Below, one piece after another: positions 1 to 7,441 of a stretch of DNA of 57,192 nt. The DNA comes from Mycetocola reblochoni REB411 (GTDB lineage Bacteria > Actinomycetota > Actinomycetes > Actinomycetales > Microbacteriaceae): NCBI RefSeq assembly GCF_900163835.1, contig NZ_FUKR01000017.1:1-57192 (forward strand), written 5' to 3'. The position numbers were made by a program, and so were the translations under genes. The notes below the pieces were generated by a model that made no database searches, was not told the DNA's origin, and worked only from the letters and a program-made list of their open reading frames with translations. Each line of letters begins with the position of its first letter. The first letter of the stretch is position 1.

Positions 1-54
1 GCACGGGCACGGGCACGGGCACGGGCACGGGCACGGGCACGGGCACGGGCACGG
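1..54 (+). repeat. Hexanucleotide tandem repeat, 9 perfect copies of GCACGG
   Basis: Nine uninterrupted copies of GCACGG, truncated by the window edge, so the true count may be higher. The six-base unit keeps the reading frame and encodes His-Gly dipeptides in the GNAT gene. Confidence 0.97.
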
Positions 55-301
55 GGCGATCGTGCTCGAGTACATCGCCGTCGACGGCTCCCGCGCAGGA
101 TCGGGACTCGGCGCGCTCCTCGTCGCCGCCGTGCGCGCCCTCGCCCCCGATCTCCCGCTCGTCGCGGAGACCGACGACGACGCGGTCGGGTTCTATCGCC
201 GACTCGGCTTCGCCGTGGTCGCACTGGACGAGACCGACCCGCGCTGGCCCGACCGCAGACGCTATCGCTGCACCCTACGAGCGCTGAACCCTGAGCCCTG
301 A
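2..301 (+). CDS. GNAT family N-acetyltransferase, 3' part, with (His-Gly)9 insertion
   Basis: Partial gene; its start lies before the window. The frame is open from base 2. After the repeat it encodes a beta4/alpha3 GNAT core (IVLEYIAVDGSRAGSGLG, the acetyl-CoA loop of R/Q-x-x-G-x-G type) followed by the late GNAT motif DAVGFYRRLGF and a short tail. The family transfers acetyl groups from acetyl-CoA to amines; the substrate cannot be told. The first 54 bases are nine perfect copies of GCACGG, read in this frame as alternating His-Gly directly before the beta4 strand, so the tract sits in the loop preceding the cofactor-binding strand. The stop codon at 299-301 lies inside a second, heptanucleotide repeat. 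Family call is good; the length of the missing part is unknown. Confidence 0.75.
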   Translation, partial: HGHGHGHGHGHGHGHGHGAIVLEYIAVDGSRAGSGLGALLVAAVRALAPDLPLVAETDDDAVGFYRRLGFAVVALDETDPRWPDRRRYRCTLRALNPEP

Positions 302-414
302 GCCCTGAACCTTCAGCCCTGAACCCTGAGCTCTCAGCCCTCAGCCCTCAGCCCTGAGCCCTCAGCCCTCACCCCTCAGCCCTCAGCCCTGAGCTCTCAC
401 CCCTCACCCCTCAG
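289..414 (+). repeat. Heptanucleotide array, 18 units of CCCTNAG type
   Basis: Eighteen consecutive 7-base units, mostly CCCTCAG or CCCTGAG with variants CCCTGAA, CCCTCAC, CTCTCAG, CTCTCAC and CCTTCAG. The array starts in the last codons of the GNAT gene, contains its stop codon and fills most of the gap before the RNase HI gene. Because 7 is not a multiple of 3, copy-number change at the start of the array would alter the GNAT C-terminus. Bases 415-452, between the array and the next promoter, show nothing further. Confidence 0.95.
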
Positions 415-452
415 CCCATCGGGCGACGTCCGCTCACCGCGAGGCGCTTCGA

Positions 453-458
453 TACGAT
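453..458 (+). promoter_or_regulatory. Candidate -10 box (TACGAT) for leaderless rnhA
   Basis: TACGAT followed by 6 nt and the GTG start. There is no Shine-Dalgarno sequence, so the transcript probably begins at the start codon. Confidence 0.5.
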
Positions 459-464
459 GCTTCC

Positions 465-1208
465 GTGACGATCACCGCAGCAGCCGACGGATCCGCCCTC
501 TCCAACCCCGGCCCCGCCGGCTGGGCCTGGTACGTCGACGACGAGCACTGGGCGGCCGGCGGATGGCCGCACGGGACGAACAACATCGGCGAGCTCCAGG
601 CCGTCCTCGAGCTGTTCCGCGCGACGGCACACCTCGACGACGACCTGCTCGTGCTGTGCGACAGCCAGTACGTCATCAACTCCGTCACCAAGTGGATGCC
701 CGGCTGGAAGCGCAAGGGGTGGAGGAAGGCCGACGGCAAGCCCGTCCTCAACCGTGAGCTGCTCGCGGAGCTCGACGCCGCGATCCAGGGCCGCCGCTAC
801 CGCTTCGAGTGGGTCAAGGGGCACGCGGGTCACCCGCTGAACGAGGCGGCCGACGTCCGCGCCCGAGCCGCAGCGGAGGCGTACCAACGGGGAACCGCGG
901 TGCCGACCGGTCCGGGATTCGTCGCAGCAGGGTCGGCCCTCTCGGCCGGAGCAGCCGCGGGAGCGACCACCGCGCACGCCGACGGCCCCGCACCCGCCGA
1001 GGACCGGGCGCCCGGCCATAGCCCCGGGAGGAACGGGGCACCGGCCGCGGACAGCCGGGGCCACGACACACTGTTCGACTTCGACGAGCCGGAGGCACAG
1101 ACGCACGAGCTCGTTCTCGAGCTGGACACCCGCGAGCACGAGCGACTGCTCGCCCGCGCCCGCGCGGAGGGCACGAGTCCCACGGAGCTGCTCCGCCGCC
1201 TCATCTGA
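465..1208 (+). CDS. rnhA: Ribonuclease HI with C-terminal ribbon-helix-helix-like extension
   Basis: 247 residues. RNase HI cleaves the RNA strand of RNA/DNA hybrids in the cytoplasm. The domain covers about residues 1-140 with the full DEDD metal-binding set: D8 (ADGSALSNPGP), E43 (NNIGELQAV), D66 (LCDSQYVI) and D130 (NEAADVRA), plus the flexible-loop H120 (KGHAGHP). Residues 145-205 are a low-complexity Ala/Gly/Pro linker. The last 35 residues (from HELVLELDTREH to SPTELLRRLI) look like a beta-helix-helix ribbon fold as in CopG/Arc-type DNA-binding proteins. Ordinary RNase HI is about 150 residues, so the tail is extra. The GTG start is chosen because it begins the catalytic beta strand and lies 6 nt after TACGAT. 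The RNase call is very safe; the tail assignment is by eye. Confidence 0.93.
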   Translation: MTITAAADGSALSNPGPAGWAWYVDDEHWAAGGWPHGTNNIGELQAVLELFRATAHLDDDLLVLCDSQYVINSVTKWMPGWKRKGWRKADGKPVLNRELLAELDAAIQGRRYRFEWVKGHAGHPLNEAADVRARAAAEAYQRGTAVPTGPGFVAAGSALSAGAAAGATTAHADGPAPAEDRAPGHSPGRNGAPAADSRGHDTLFDFDEPEAQTHELVLELDTREHERLLARARAEGTSPTELLRRLI

Positions 1209-1231
1209 GCGATCGGCCTCGCTGCCGCCGA

Positions 1232-1237
1232 TAGCCT
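1232..1237 (+). promoter_or_regulatory. Candidate -10 box (TAGCCT) for leaderless lipase gene
   Basis: TAGCCT, then TGACGG, then GTG. Same TAGNCTTGACGG-GTG arrangement as upstream of the AEC transporter gene near 42050. Confidence 0.5.
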
Positions 1238-1243
1238 TGACGG

Positions 1244-2995
1244 GTGATCTCTCCCCCACCGCCGCGCGGCACGACGGCCCGCGTCTGCACAGCCCTGATC
1301 GGCGTCGCGCTCGTCACAACCGGCGTCCTGCTGGTCGTCCGGCCGCTGACCAGCGTGATCGTGCTGCTGGTGCTTCTCGCGGTGGGGCTGATCGGCATCG
1401 CCGTCCGCGTCGTCGCCGGCCGTCCGCGTCGACCGGTGCGGATCGTCGCCGCCCTCGTCCTCGTCGTCCTGGCGGTCGGGATCGTCGCGGGTCTGCCCCG
1501 CGCGGCGGTCGCGCTCCCCGTCGCTCTTGCCCTCGCCCTCGTCGCCAACGCGGTCCGTCTGCTCGTCGCCGCCGTGCGCCGACGGGGCCGGACGCGCTGG
1601 ACCGGCGCGCTCTGGGCGGCAGCCGGCCTGATCGCCGCCGTGCTGTGCGGCGTCTGGCCCGACGTCGCCACGATCGCGGCCGGTGCGGCGACGGCCATCG
1701 GCATCGCTGTGGCGGGGGTGCGGACGGTCTGGACGGCGATCAGGGGCGCCACGCCCGACGGCGCGCCGAGGCGCCCGCATCGCCGCGGACGCGCCGCGCT
1801 CGGGATCATTGCCGCCTCGGTGGCGCTCCTCGTCTCCGGCGGGGCGGCCGCAGGATCGCTCGCCCTCACCGCGGACACCGCCCGGGTCGACGACTTCTAC
1901 CACTGGGACGAGCCGATCCCCGACGAGCCGGGGGCGGTGCTCCGCACGGCCCCCTACGACGGTGAGGTCCCGTCCGGCGCGGTCGCCGACCGCATCCTGT
2001 ACGTCACCACACGCTCGGACGGCTCCGTCGCCCTCGCCAGCGCCGTCGTCGCCTATCCCTCGGCCGCCGCCGTCGCCCCGCGGCCCGTGCTCGCCTGGCA
2101 GCACGGGACGACGGGCGTCGCACGCTCCTGCGGTCCGAGCGTCGGAACGGACGCGCTCACCGAGGAGGCCGTCCCCGGCATCGGCCGCGCCATCGCCCGC
2201 GGCTGGGCGGTCGTCGCGACCGACTACCCCGGCCAGGGAACAGCCGGCCGCTACCCGTACCTCGTCGGCGAGGGCGAGGGCAGGGCCACCCTCGACGCCG
2301 TCAGGGCGGTGAACCGGATCGACGCCGTCGGTGCCTCGACGCGGACCTGGCTCTGGGGCCACTCGCAGGGCGGGCATGCCTCGCTCTGGGCCGGCCAGAT
2401 CGCCGAGGAGTACGCGCCGGAGCTCACCGTCGCCGGCGTCGCCGCGCTCTCCGCCGCGGCCGACCCGCTGACGCTGGCCCAGCGGGTGACGGGCGGCGGC
2501 GGCAGCGCGCTGAGCGCCGTCGTCACCTCGCTCGTGCTCGTGCCCTACGCCGCGGAGTACCCCGACGTCACCCTCGACGCGACCGTGCACCCGGCGGGGC
2601 ACGGCATCGTCCGTGCCTTCGCGAGCCGCTGCGTCATCGAGACGCCGACCCTCGTGTCCGTCCTCGTCGGGACGGCGCTCCGCCTGGACGCGCCGCTGTA
2701 CCGCCTCGACCTCGACACCGGCCCGACGCACGACCGGCTCGCCCAGAACGTCGCGGACGGCATCGTCCCCGCACCGCTGTTCCTCGGCCAGGGCATCGAC
2801 GACGAGGTCGTCCCGATCGCCACCCAGCGTGCGCTCGCCGCCTCGCTGTGCGCCGAGGACCGCGCCGTCGAGGCCCACGAGTACCCCGGGCGCAGCCACA
2901 TGGGCGTCATCGAGCCGGGGTCGCCGCTGCTCGACGACCTGGACGCGTGGGTCGACGCCGTCGAGTCGGGGGCCGAACCCGACACCTGCTCCTGA
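1244..2995 (+). CDS. Membrane-anchored secretory-lipase-family alpha/beta hydrolase
   Basis: 583 residues in two parts. Residues 1-215 hold about six or seven hydrophobic segments resembling DUF308/HdeD-type membrane proteins, ending in a final anchor near 185-210. From about 230 the protein is an alpha/beta hydrolase of the secretory lipase (LIP, PF03583) type: LAWQHGTTGV (oxyanion region), GHSQGGH with nucleophile Ser374, acid at Asp519 or Asp520 (GQGIDDEVVP), and His552 (RSHMG). The family hydrolyses triglycerides or other esters; here the catalytic part would face the outside of the membrane. The GTG start is 35 nt after rnhA, with a -10-like box directly before it. The gene after it is convergent. 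Hydrolase call is strong; substrate is unknown. Confidence 0.8.
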   Translation: MISPPPPRGTTARVCTALIGVALVTTGVLLVVRPLTSVIVLLVLLAVGLIGIAVRVVAGRPRRPVRIVAALVLVVLAVGIVAGLPRAAVALPVALALALVANAVRLLVAAVRRRGRTRWTGALWAAAGLIAAVLCGVWPDVATIAAGAATAIGIAVAGVRTVWTAIRGATPDGAPRRPHRRGRAALGIIAASVALLVSGGAAAGSLALTADTARVDDFYHWDEPIPDEPGAVLRTAPYDGEVPSGAVADRILYVTTRSDGSVALASAVVAYPSAAAVAPRPVLAWQHGTTGVARSCGPSVGTDALTEEAVPGIGRAIARGWAVVATDYPGQGTAGRYPYLVGEGEGRATLDAVRAVNRIDAVGASTRTWLWGHSQGGHASLWAGQIAEEYAPELTVAGVAALSAAADPLTLAQRVTGGGGSALSAVVTSLVLVPYAAEYPDVTLDATVHPAGHGIVRAFASRCVIETPTLVSVLVGTALRLDAPLYRLDLDTGPTHDRLAQNVADGIVPAPLFLGQGIDDEVVPIATQRALAASLCAEDRAVEAHEYPGRSHMGVIEPGSPLLDDLDAWVDAVESGAEPDTCS

Positions 2996-3067
2996 TGCGG
3001 ACGCCGGCGGCGGTGCGGGAACACGAGCGGCCGGCGCCGACGCGTATCGCCCCCTCGGCAGCCCCGC

Positions 3068-3997
3068 TCAGCGCGCGGACGTCTCCGGCAGCTCCGTCAG
3101 GCGCCCCAGCGCACTCCAGAGCTGACCGGCGATGCGCTCATCGGTGGTCACGGTCGCCGGCCTCGCCCTGACCGCCCTGCCCTTGGTGATCGCGTCCGGG
3201 CCGTAGAACACGGGGATTCCCGCGTCGAGGTCCGGCTGGGCCAACCCGTCGAGTGCCGCACGGACGACCGGGTCGGACCCGGCGTCCTTGCCCTGCGTGA
3301 ACCACGCGATGAGGTTGTCGCCGAAGCGCTTGATCCTGGTCGGCTCGTTCACGCCCGGCACCCGAGGGGTCCGGCCGCCGATCGAATAGCCGGGGTGCGC
3401 GACAAGCGACCGGACGGACGAGCCGTCGCGGACGAGGCGCCGGTTCAGTTCGAAGCCGATGGAGCTCAGCGCGATCTTCGACTGCGCGTACGCCTGCCAC
3501 GCCGAGTAGTTGTCGACGAGCTCCAGGTCGTCGAGGCGGAACGGCGCGAGCAGCGTCGACAGGCTGCCCAGCCAGACCACACGGCCCGCGGGGCTGCGCC
3601 GCAGTGCCGGCATCGCGTGCGCGGTCAGCGCCACGGGCCCGAGCACGTTGGTGGAGAGGATCAGCTCGTGCCCGTCCTCGGTGGCGGTCCGCTCGCGCGG
3701 GGCGTGCACGGCTCCCGCGTTGTTGACCAGCACGTCGAGCCCGTCCAGCTCCGCCAGCTCCTGGCCCGCCTCGACGACGGAGGCGTGCGAGGAGGTGTCC
3801 AGCCGGATCACGTCGAGCCGCGCCCCCGGCACCCGCGCACGGATCGCGCGCGTGGCAGACTGCGCCCTGCCCAGGTCACGGCACAGCAGCACCACCCTGG
3901 CCCCCTCGGCGGCGAAACGCGCGGCGGAGAAGAACCCGATGCCCGCGTTGGCCCCGGTGACGGCGATCGTCATGTCGCGGGGGGAACGTGCGGCCAT
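3068..3997 (-). CDS. Short-chain dehydrogenase/reductase (SDR)
   Basis: 309 residues, Rossmann fold NAD(P)(H)-dependent oxidoreductase. Cofactor motif TGANAGIG at residues 14-21, NNAG at 92-95, catalytic Ser145, Tyr170 and Lys174 (YAQSK). The Arg after the second beta strand (LLCRDLGRA, R40) favours NADPH. The layout resembles the retinol-dehydrogenase/WW-oxidoreductase-like branch of SDRs common in actinobacteria. The start codon overlaps the chorismate mutase stop as TGATG, so translation is probably coupled, although a shared pathway is not evident. An internal Met at residue 9 is an alternative start. Substrate unknown. Confidence 0.85.
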   Translation of the reverse strand: MAARSPRDMTIAVTGANAGIGFFSAARFAAEGARVVLLCRDLGRAQSATRAIRARVPGARLDVIRLDTSSHASVVEAGQELAELDGLDVLVNNAGAVHAPRERTATEDGHELILSTNVLGPVALTAHAMPALRRSPAGRVVWLGSLSTLLAPFRLDDLELVDNYSAWQAYAQSKIALSSIGFELNRRLVRDGSSVRSLVAHPGYSIGGRTPRVPGVNEPTRIKRFGDNLIAWFTQGKDAGSDPVVRAALDGLAQPDLDAGIPVFYGPDAITKGRAVRARPATVTTDERIAGQLWSALGRLTELPETSAR

Positions 3998-4308
3998 CAG
4001 CGGGTCCCCTCCGACTCGCCGGCGATCCGCTCGTGGTGGTGGATGACCTCGGCGACGACGAAATTGAACCACTTCTCGGCGAACGCCGGGTCGAGCTCCG
4101 ACTCCTCGGCGATGCCGCGAAGCCGATCGATCTGCCTGCGCTCGCGCTCCGGGTCCGCCGCCGGCAGCTGGTGGGCTGCCTTGAGCCTGCCCACCGTCTG
4201 CGTGCACTTGAACCGCTCGGCGAGCAGATGGATGAGGGCGGCGTCGATGTTGTCGATGCTCTTGCGGAGGCTGAGCAGCTCGGCTGAGGCGTCGGAGGTG
4301 GGTGCCAT
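3997..4308 (-). CDS. Chorismate mutase, AroQ (type II) family
   Basis: 103 residues, all-helical single-domain AroQ mutase converting chorismate to prephenate for Phe/Tyr synthesis. With a constant offset of 4 it carries the E. coli active-site set: R15, R32, K43, D52, R55 and E56 (E. coli R11, R28, K39, D48, R51, E52). The E. coli Q88 position appears to be H92 here. No signal peptide, so it is cytoplasmic. It is first in a two-gene unit with the SDR (TGATG overlap). The ATG lies 6 nt after TAGATT, suggesting a leaderless transcript. It is a free-standing mutase, not fused to prephenate dehydratase. Confidence 0.9.
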   Translation of the reverse strand: MAPTSDASAELLSLRKSIDNIDAALIHLLAERFKCTQTVGRLKAAHQLPAADPERERRQIDRLRGIAEESELDPAFAEKWFNFVVAEVIHHHERIAGESEGTR

Positions 4309-4314
4309 GCCCCA

Positions 4315-4320
4315 AATCTA
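4315..4320 (-). promoter_or_regulatory. Candidate -10 box (TAGATT) for leaderless chorismate mutase gene
   Basis: On the minus strand TAGATT, then TGGGGC, then ATG. Confidence 0.5.
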
Positions 4321-4377
4321 CCGCTCGCCGCCTGGGCGGCGCCCCCGACGCGGACGACGCCGCGCCGGGGCCGGCGT

Positions 4378-5778
4378 CTAGACGCGCTCCGGCGCGGCGA
4401 GCACGGCGGACAGCACCGGGCGCGACGCGACGAGCCCGGCGACGACGAGCCCGACCCCGACGGCGAAGACGAGCAGCAGCGTGAGGATCGTCGCCGGGGC
4501 GACGACGATCGCGATGCCGAGGAGCGGGAGCACCAGCAGCCCTCCCGCGATCACCGCGCTCACGACGACCGTCAGCAGCGGGCCGACGATGCCGCGCACG
4601 CGGGCGGCCTCCATGACCGAGCGGGGGGTGCCGAGCCGGTCCAGCCCGACGTAGAGGTCGCGGCGGTCGAGGATCTGGGCAGCCTGGTTCACCCCGACGG
4701 AGCAGGCGACCATGAGGAACGACATGACGAGGGTGATCCACACGCCCGTGTGCATGTCCTCGACGAGCTCCGCCTCCATCTCCCCGCCGGCGACGCCGGC
4801 GAGCGCCAGTCCGCTGCCAGCCACCACCGCGACGAAGCAGGCCATCGCGACGCCGCCGACCTGGCGCCACAGCGCCTTCGGCGACTCCAGCACGGTGCGG
4901 GCGGCGATCAGCGCGGAGGCCGTGCGCGCCCGCCGCAGCTGGGCGCGGGCGACGACGCCGATGAGCCAGGGGCCGAGCAGCCCCAGCACGGCGAGGACCA
5001 CGGCGAAGGCGACGAGCATCGCGGCGACCATCATCAGCATCCCGCCGAACTGCCCGAACAGCGTGAGGTTCTGCATCCCGACGACCACGACCGCCACCAC
5101 GGCGACGGCGACGACGGCCCTCAGCCAGTGCATGCGCGGTGCCGACGCCTTCGTCCTCACCCCGAGCGGGCTGATCACGACGCTGCGCAGTCCCAGGGCG
5201 GCGGAGGCGGCCGCGACGAGGACGACGCCCGCGACGACGAGTCCGAGCGGCCCGAGCCCCACCCACAGGGACCCGGCGCCGATCGGCTCGCCGAAGAATC
5301 GGACGAGCCCGACCGCAGGGGTCGCCGCGAGGTATAGCACGGCGCCGACGAGCGCTCCGGCGAGCGCGAAAGCGGTCGCCTCGAGGACCGTGATGCGGGC
5401 GACCTGGGCCGGCGTCGCGCCGATCAGGCGCAGCGTGGCGAGCCGGTCGTCCCTGCGCCTGGCGCTGAGCCGGGCGGCGGAGCCCCCGAGGGAGACCAGG
5501 GGGACGACGAGCAGTGCCACGGCGAAGCCCGCGAGGATCGGGTAGACGGCGAGGTCGGGGTCGCCGAGCCCGGTGCGGACGAACATCATCGTTCCGCCGA
5601 GGACGGTGAGCAGCAGGGCCGTCGTGATCGCGAACGCGACGACGGGCAGGACCACGGCCGCGGCGCTCTGCCCGCCGGGGCGGGACAGCCGCCACGCGAT
5701 GGCGGCGATGCGGGGACGCCCCCGGTGCAGGCGGGCGGGGATGTCCGGGACGGAGGGTGCGGGGGTCGTCGCGGTCAT
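4378..5778 (-). CDS. ABC transporter permease, FtsX/MacB-like
   Basis: 466 residues with about eight to ten hydrophobic segments arranged as two FtsX-like halves. The first half has the typical cytoplasmic stretch RLIGATPAQVARITVLEA after the second or third helix; the second half repeats the layout with DRLGTPRSVMEAARVRG. No large extracellular MacB domain is visible. Such permeases pair with an MJ0796-type ATPase to export lipids, peptides or antibiotics, or to sense cell-envelope stress. The start overlaps the ATPase stop (ATGA), so the two proteins form one transporter. The pair follows the siderophore operon on the same strand after an 80-nt gap, but no motif ties it to iron. Confidence 0.85.
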   Translation of the reverse strand: MTATTPAPSVPDIPARLHRGRPRIAAIAWRLSRPGGQSAAAVVLPVVAFAITTALLLTVLGGTMMFVRTGLGDPDLAVYPILAGFAVALLVVPLVSLGGSAARLSARRRDDRLATLRLIGATPAQVARITVLEATAFALAGALVGAVLYLAATPAVGLVRFFGEPIGAGSLWVGLGPLGLVVAGVVLVAAASAALGLRSVVISPLGVRTKASAPRMHWLRAVVAVAVVAVVVVGMQNLTLFGQFGGMLMMVAAMLVAFAVVLAVLGLLGPWLIGVVARAQLRRARTASALIAARTVLESPKALWRQVGGVAMACFVAVVAGSGLALAGVAGGEMEAELVEDMHTGVWITLVMSFLMVACSVGVNQAAQILDRRDLYVGLDRLGTPRSVMEAARVRGIVGPLLTVVVSAVIAGGLLVLPLLGIAIVVAPATILTLLLVFAVGVGLVVAGLVASRPVLSAVLAAPERV

Positions 5779-6545
5779 CAGAGCGAGCCGTCCTCGTCCG
5801 CGCTCCAGCCCGCACCGGCGAACCGCGGCCCCCCGGTCGCCGCCGCTCCGCGCGGAGCGGAGTCGTCACGGATGCGCCCGTCCCTCAGCCGCACGATCCG
5901 TGCGCACCTGGCCGCGACGTCCTCGTCGTGGGTGACGACGACGAGCGTGCGCCCCTGCCCCACCGTGGAGCCGAGAAGCGCATCGAGGACCTCGACGGAG
6001 GTGGCGCTGTCGAGCGCGCCGGTCGGCTCGTCGGCGAACACGATCGATGCGCCCGTGACCTGGGCGCGCGCGATCGCGACGCGCTGGGCCTGGCCGCCGG
6101 ACAGCTCGCCGATGCGGCGCCCGCCCATCCCGGCGAGTCCGAGCGCGTCCAGCCAGCTCGCGGCGCGCGACTCGGCGTCCTGGCGACGGTATCCGGCGAG
6201 CAGCAGCGGGAGGGAGACGTTCTCGACGGCGGTGAGCTCAGGGATGAGGAGCCCCTGCTGGAACACGAAGCCGAAGTGGTCGCGCCGGAGCGCCGAGCGC
6301 CGCGACTCTGACAGGGACGACACCTCGACCGCGCCAGTGGGTCCGTGGAAGGTGACCTGCCCCGCGTCGACGGGGACGATCCCGGCGAGGGCATGCAGGA
6401 GAGTGGTCTTCCCCGAGCCGGACGGGCCCATGATCGCGACGGACTCGCCGGCGGCGACCTGGATGCTCACCTCGTCGAGGGCGGGGGCTGGTGCGCGATC
6501 GTAGCTCTTGAGCAGACGGTGCGCGGTGAGGATCGAAGGGGTCAT
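5778..6545 (-). CDS. ABC transporter ATP-binding protein (MacB/LolD type)
   Basis: 255 residues. Walker A GPSGSGKTT at residues 40-48, Q-loop in FVFQQGLLIPELT, signature LSGGQAQRVAIARA, Walker B IVFADEPTGALDS, and switch His in VVTHDE. The LSGGQ-Q-R-V-A sequence with DEPTGALD is the hallmark of the MJ0796/LolD/MacB group that drives FtsX-type permeases. It powers the permease encoded next, with a 4-nt ATGA overlap. No clear Shine-Dalgarno precedes the ATG; GATCCT 6 nt upstream could be a weak leaderless -10. Cytoplasmic face of the membrane. Confidence 0.92.
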   Translation of the reverse strand: MTPSILTAHRLLKSYDRAPAPALDEVSIQVAAGESVAIMGPSGSGKTTLLHALAGIVPVDAGQVTFHGPTGAVEVSSLSESRRSALRRDHFGFVFQQGLLIPELTAVENVSLPLLLAGYRRQDAESRAASWLDALGLAGMGGRRIGELSGGQAQRVAIARAQVTGASIVFADEPTGALDSATSVEVLDALLGSTVGQGRTLVVVTHDEDVAARCARIVRLRDGRIRDDSAPRGAAATGGPRFAGAGWSADEDGSL

Positions 6546-6625
6546 GCCTCAAGGATCGTCCCGGCGCCCGCGGCGGTCGTCGGCCCGGCGGATCGCGACC
6601 GTCCTCCCGCCGGACGAGCCGCCGC

Positions 6626-7441
6626 TCAGGCCCGGTCGTCGCCGAGGACGACGGGGCGTCCCGGTCGGACCGTGCGGAGCGCCACGACCGTCGGCACACC
6701 GCTGTCTGCGTCGATGCCCACGGTCGCCTCGACACCGAACACGTCACGGATCAGCTGGGGAGTGACGACCTCAGAGGGCGGACCGGAGGCGACGACGGCT
6801 CCCTGACGCATGACGATGAGATGCGTGGCGAAACGCGCAGCCTGGGCGAGGTCGTGGACGACGGCCACGACGGTCCGGCCGCGCTCGGCGGCGAGAGCGC
6901 GGCACAGCTCGAGGACCTCCAGCTGGTGGGCGAGGTCGAGGAAGGTGGTCGGCTCGTCGAGCAGGAGGAGCGGGGTCTGCTGCGCGAGGACCATTGCGAT
7001 CCAGACGCGCTGTCTCTGCCCGCCGGAGAGCCGGTCGACGGGCTCGGCCGACAGCTCCGCGACCCCGGTGATCTCCATCGCCTCGGCGACGGCTGCGGCG
7101 TCGTCCCGGCTCCATCGTCGCAACGGCCCCTGGTGGGGATAGCGCCCACGGGCAACGAGCTCGGCGACGCGGATGCCCTCGGGAACCGGCGACTGCTGCG
7201 CGAGCAGCCCGAGCCGCGTGGCGAGCTCCGTCGTCCGCATCCCGCGAATGTCGGCCCCGTCGAGCAGCACGGCCCCGCTGCTCGGTCGCAGCAGGCGCGC
7301 GAGCGTCCGCAGGGCGGTCGACTTGCCCCCGCCATTGGGCCCGACGATCATCGTCACCGAGCCCTCGGGGACGACGAGGTCGAGCCCCGAGCTCACCCTG
7401 GTCCCTCCGTATCCGACGGTGACGTCGCGCAGTTCGATCAT
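6626..7441 (-). CDS. Iron-siderophore ABC transporter ATP-binding protein
   Basis: 271 residues, FepC/FhuC-type importer ATPase. Walker A GPNGGGKST, signature LSGGQRQRVWIAMVLAQ, Walker B LLLLDEPTTFLDLAHQLEVL (the DEPTTFLD-HQ form typical of iron-siderophore ATPases), and switch His in VVHDLAQAARFA. It energises uptake through the two FecCD permeases immediately upstream. It is the last gene of a six-gene overlapped operon and its ATG overlaps the preceding stop by 4 nt. Expected to be repressed under iron sufficiency through the iron box at 14106-14124. Confidence 0.93.
   Translation of the reverse strand: MIELRDVTVGYGGTRVSSGLDLVVPEGSVTMIVGPNGGGKSTALRTLARLLRPSSGAVLLDGADIRGMRTTELATRLGLLAQQSPVPEGIRVAELVARGRYPHQGPLRRWSRDDAAAVAEAMEITGVAELSAEPVDRLSGGQRQRVWIAMVLAQQTPLLLLDEPTTFLDLAHQLEVLELCRALAAERGRTVVAVVHDLAQAARFATHLIVMRQGAVVASGPPSEVVTPQLIRDVFGVEATVGIDADSGVPTVVALRTVRPGRPVVLGDDRA

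Noticed and set aside
289-414. Telomere-like repeat marking the end of a linear replicon
   Set aside because: It is internal, flanked by genes on both sides, and not an inverted terminal structure.
830-2899. 689-codon minus-strand frame opposite the lipase gene
   Set aside because: No domains; the opposite strand encodes a complete lipase with triad.
3068-5869. 933-codon minus-strand frame apparently fusing a large Arg-rich N-terminus to the SDR
   Set aside because: The N-terminal two thirds overlap the chorismate mutase and FtsX permease genes in another frame and are low-complexity; the SDR starts at 3997.
4378-6545. Calling the FtsX-type exporter a HrtBA heme exporter because of the adjacent iron operon
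   Set aside because: No heme-related signature, no two-component system nearby, and a separate transcription unit is likely.
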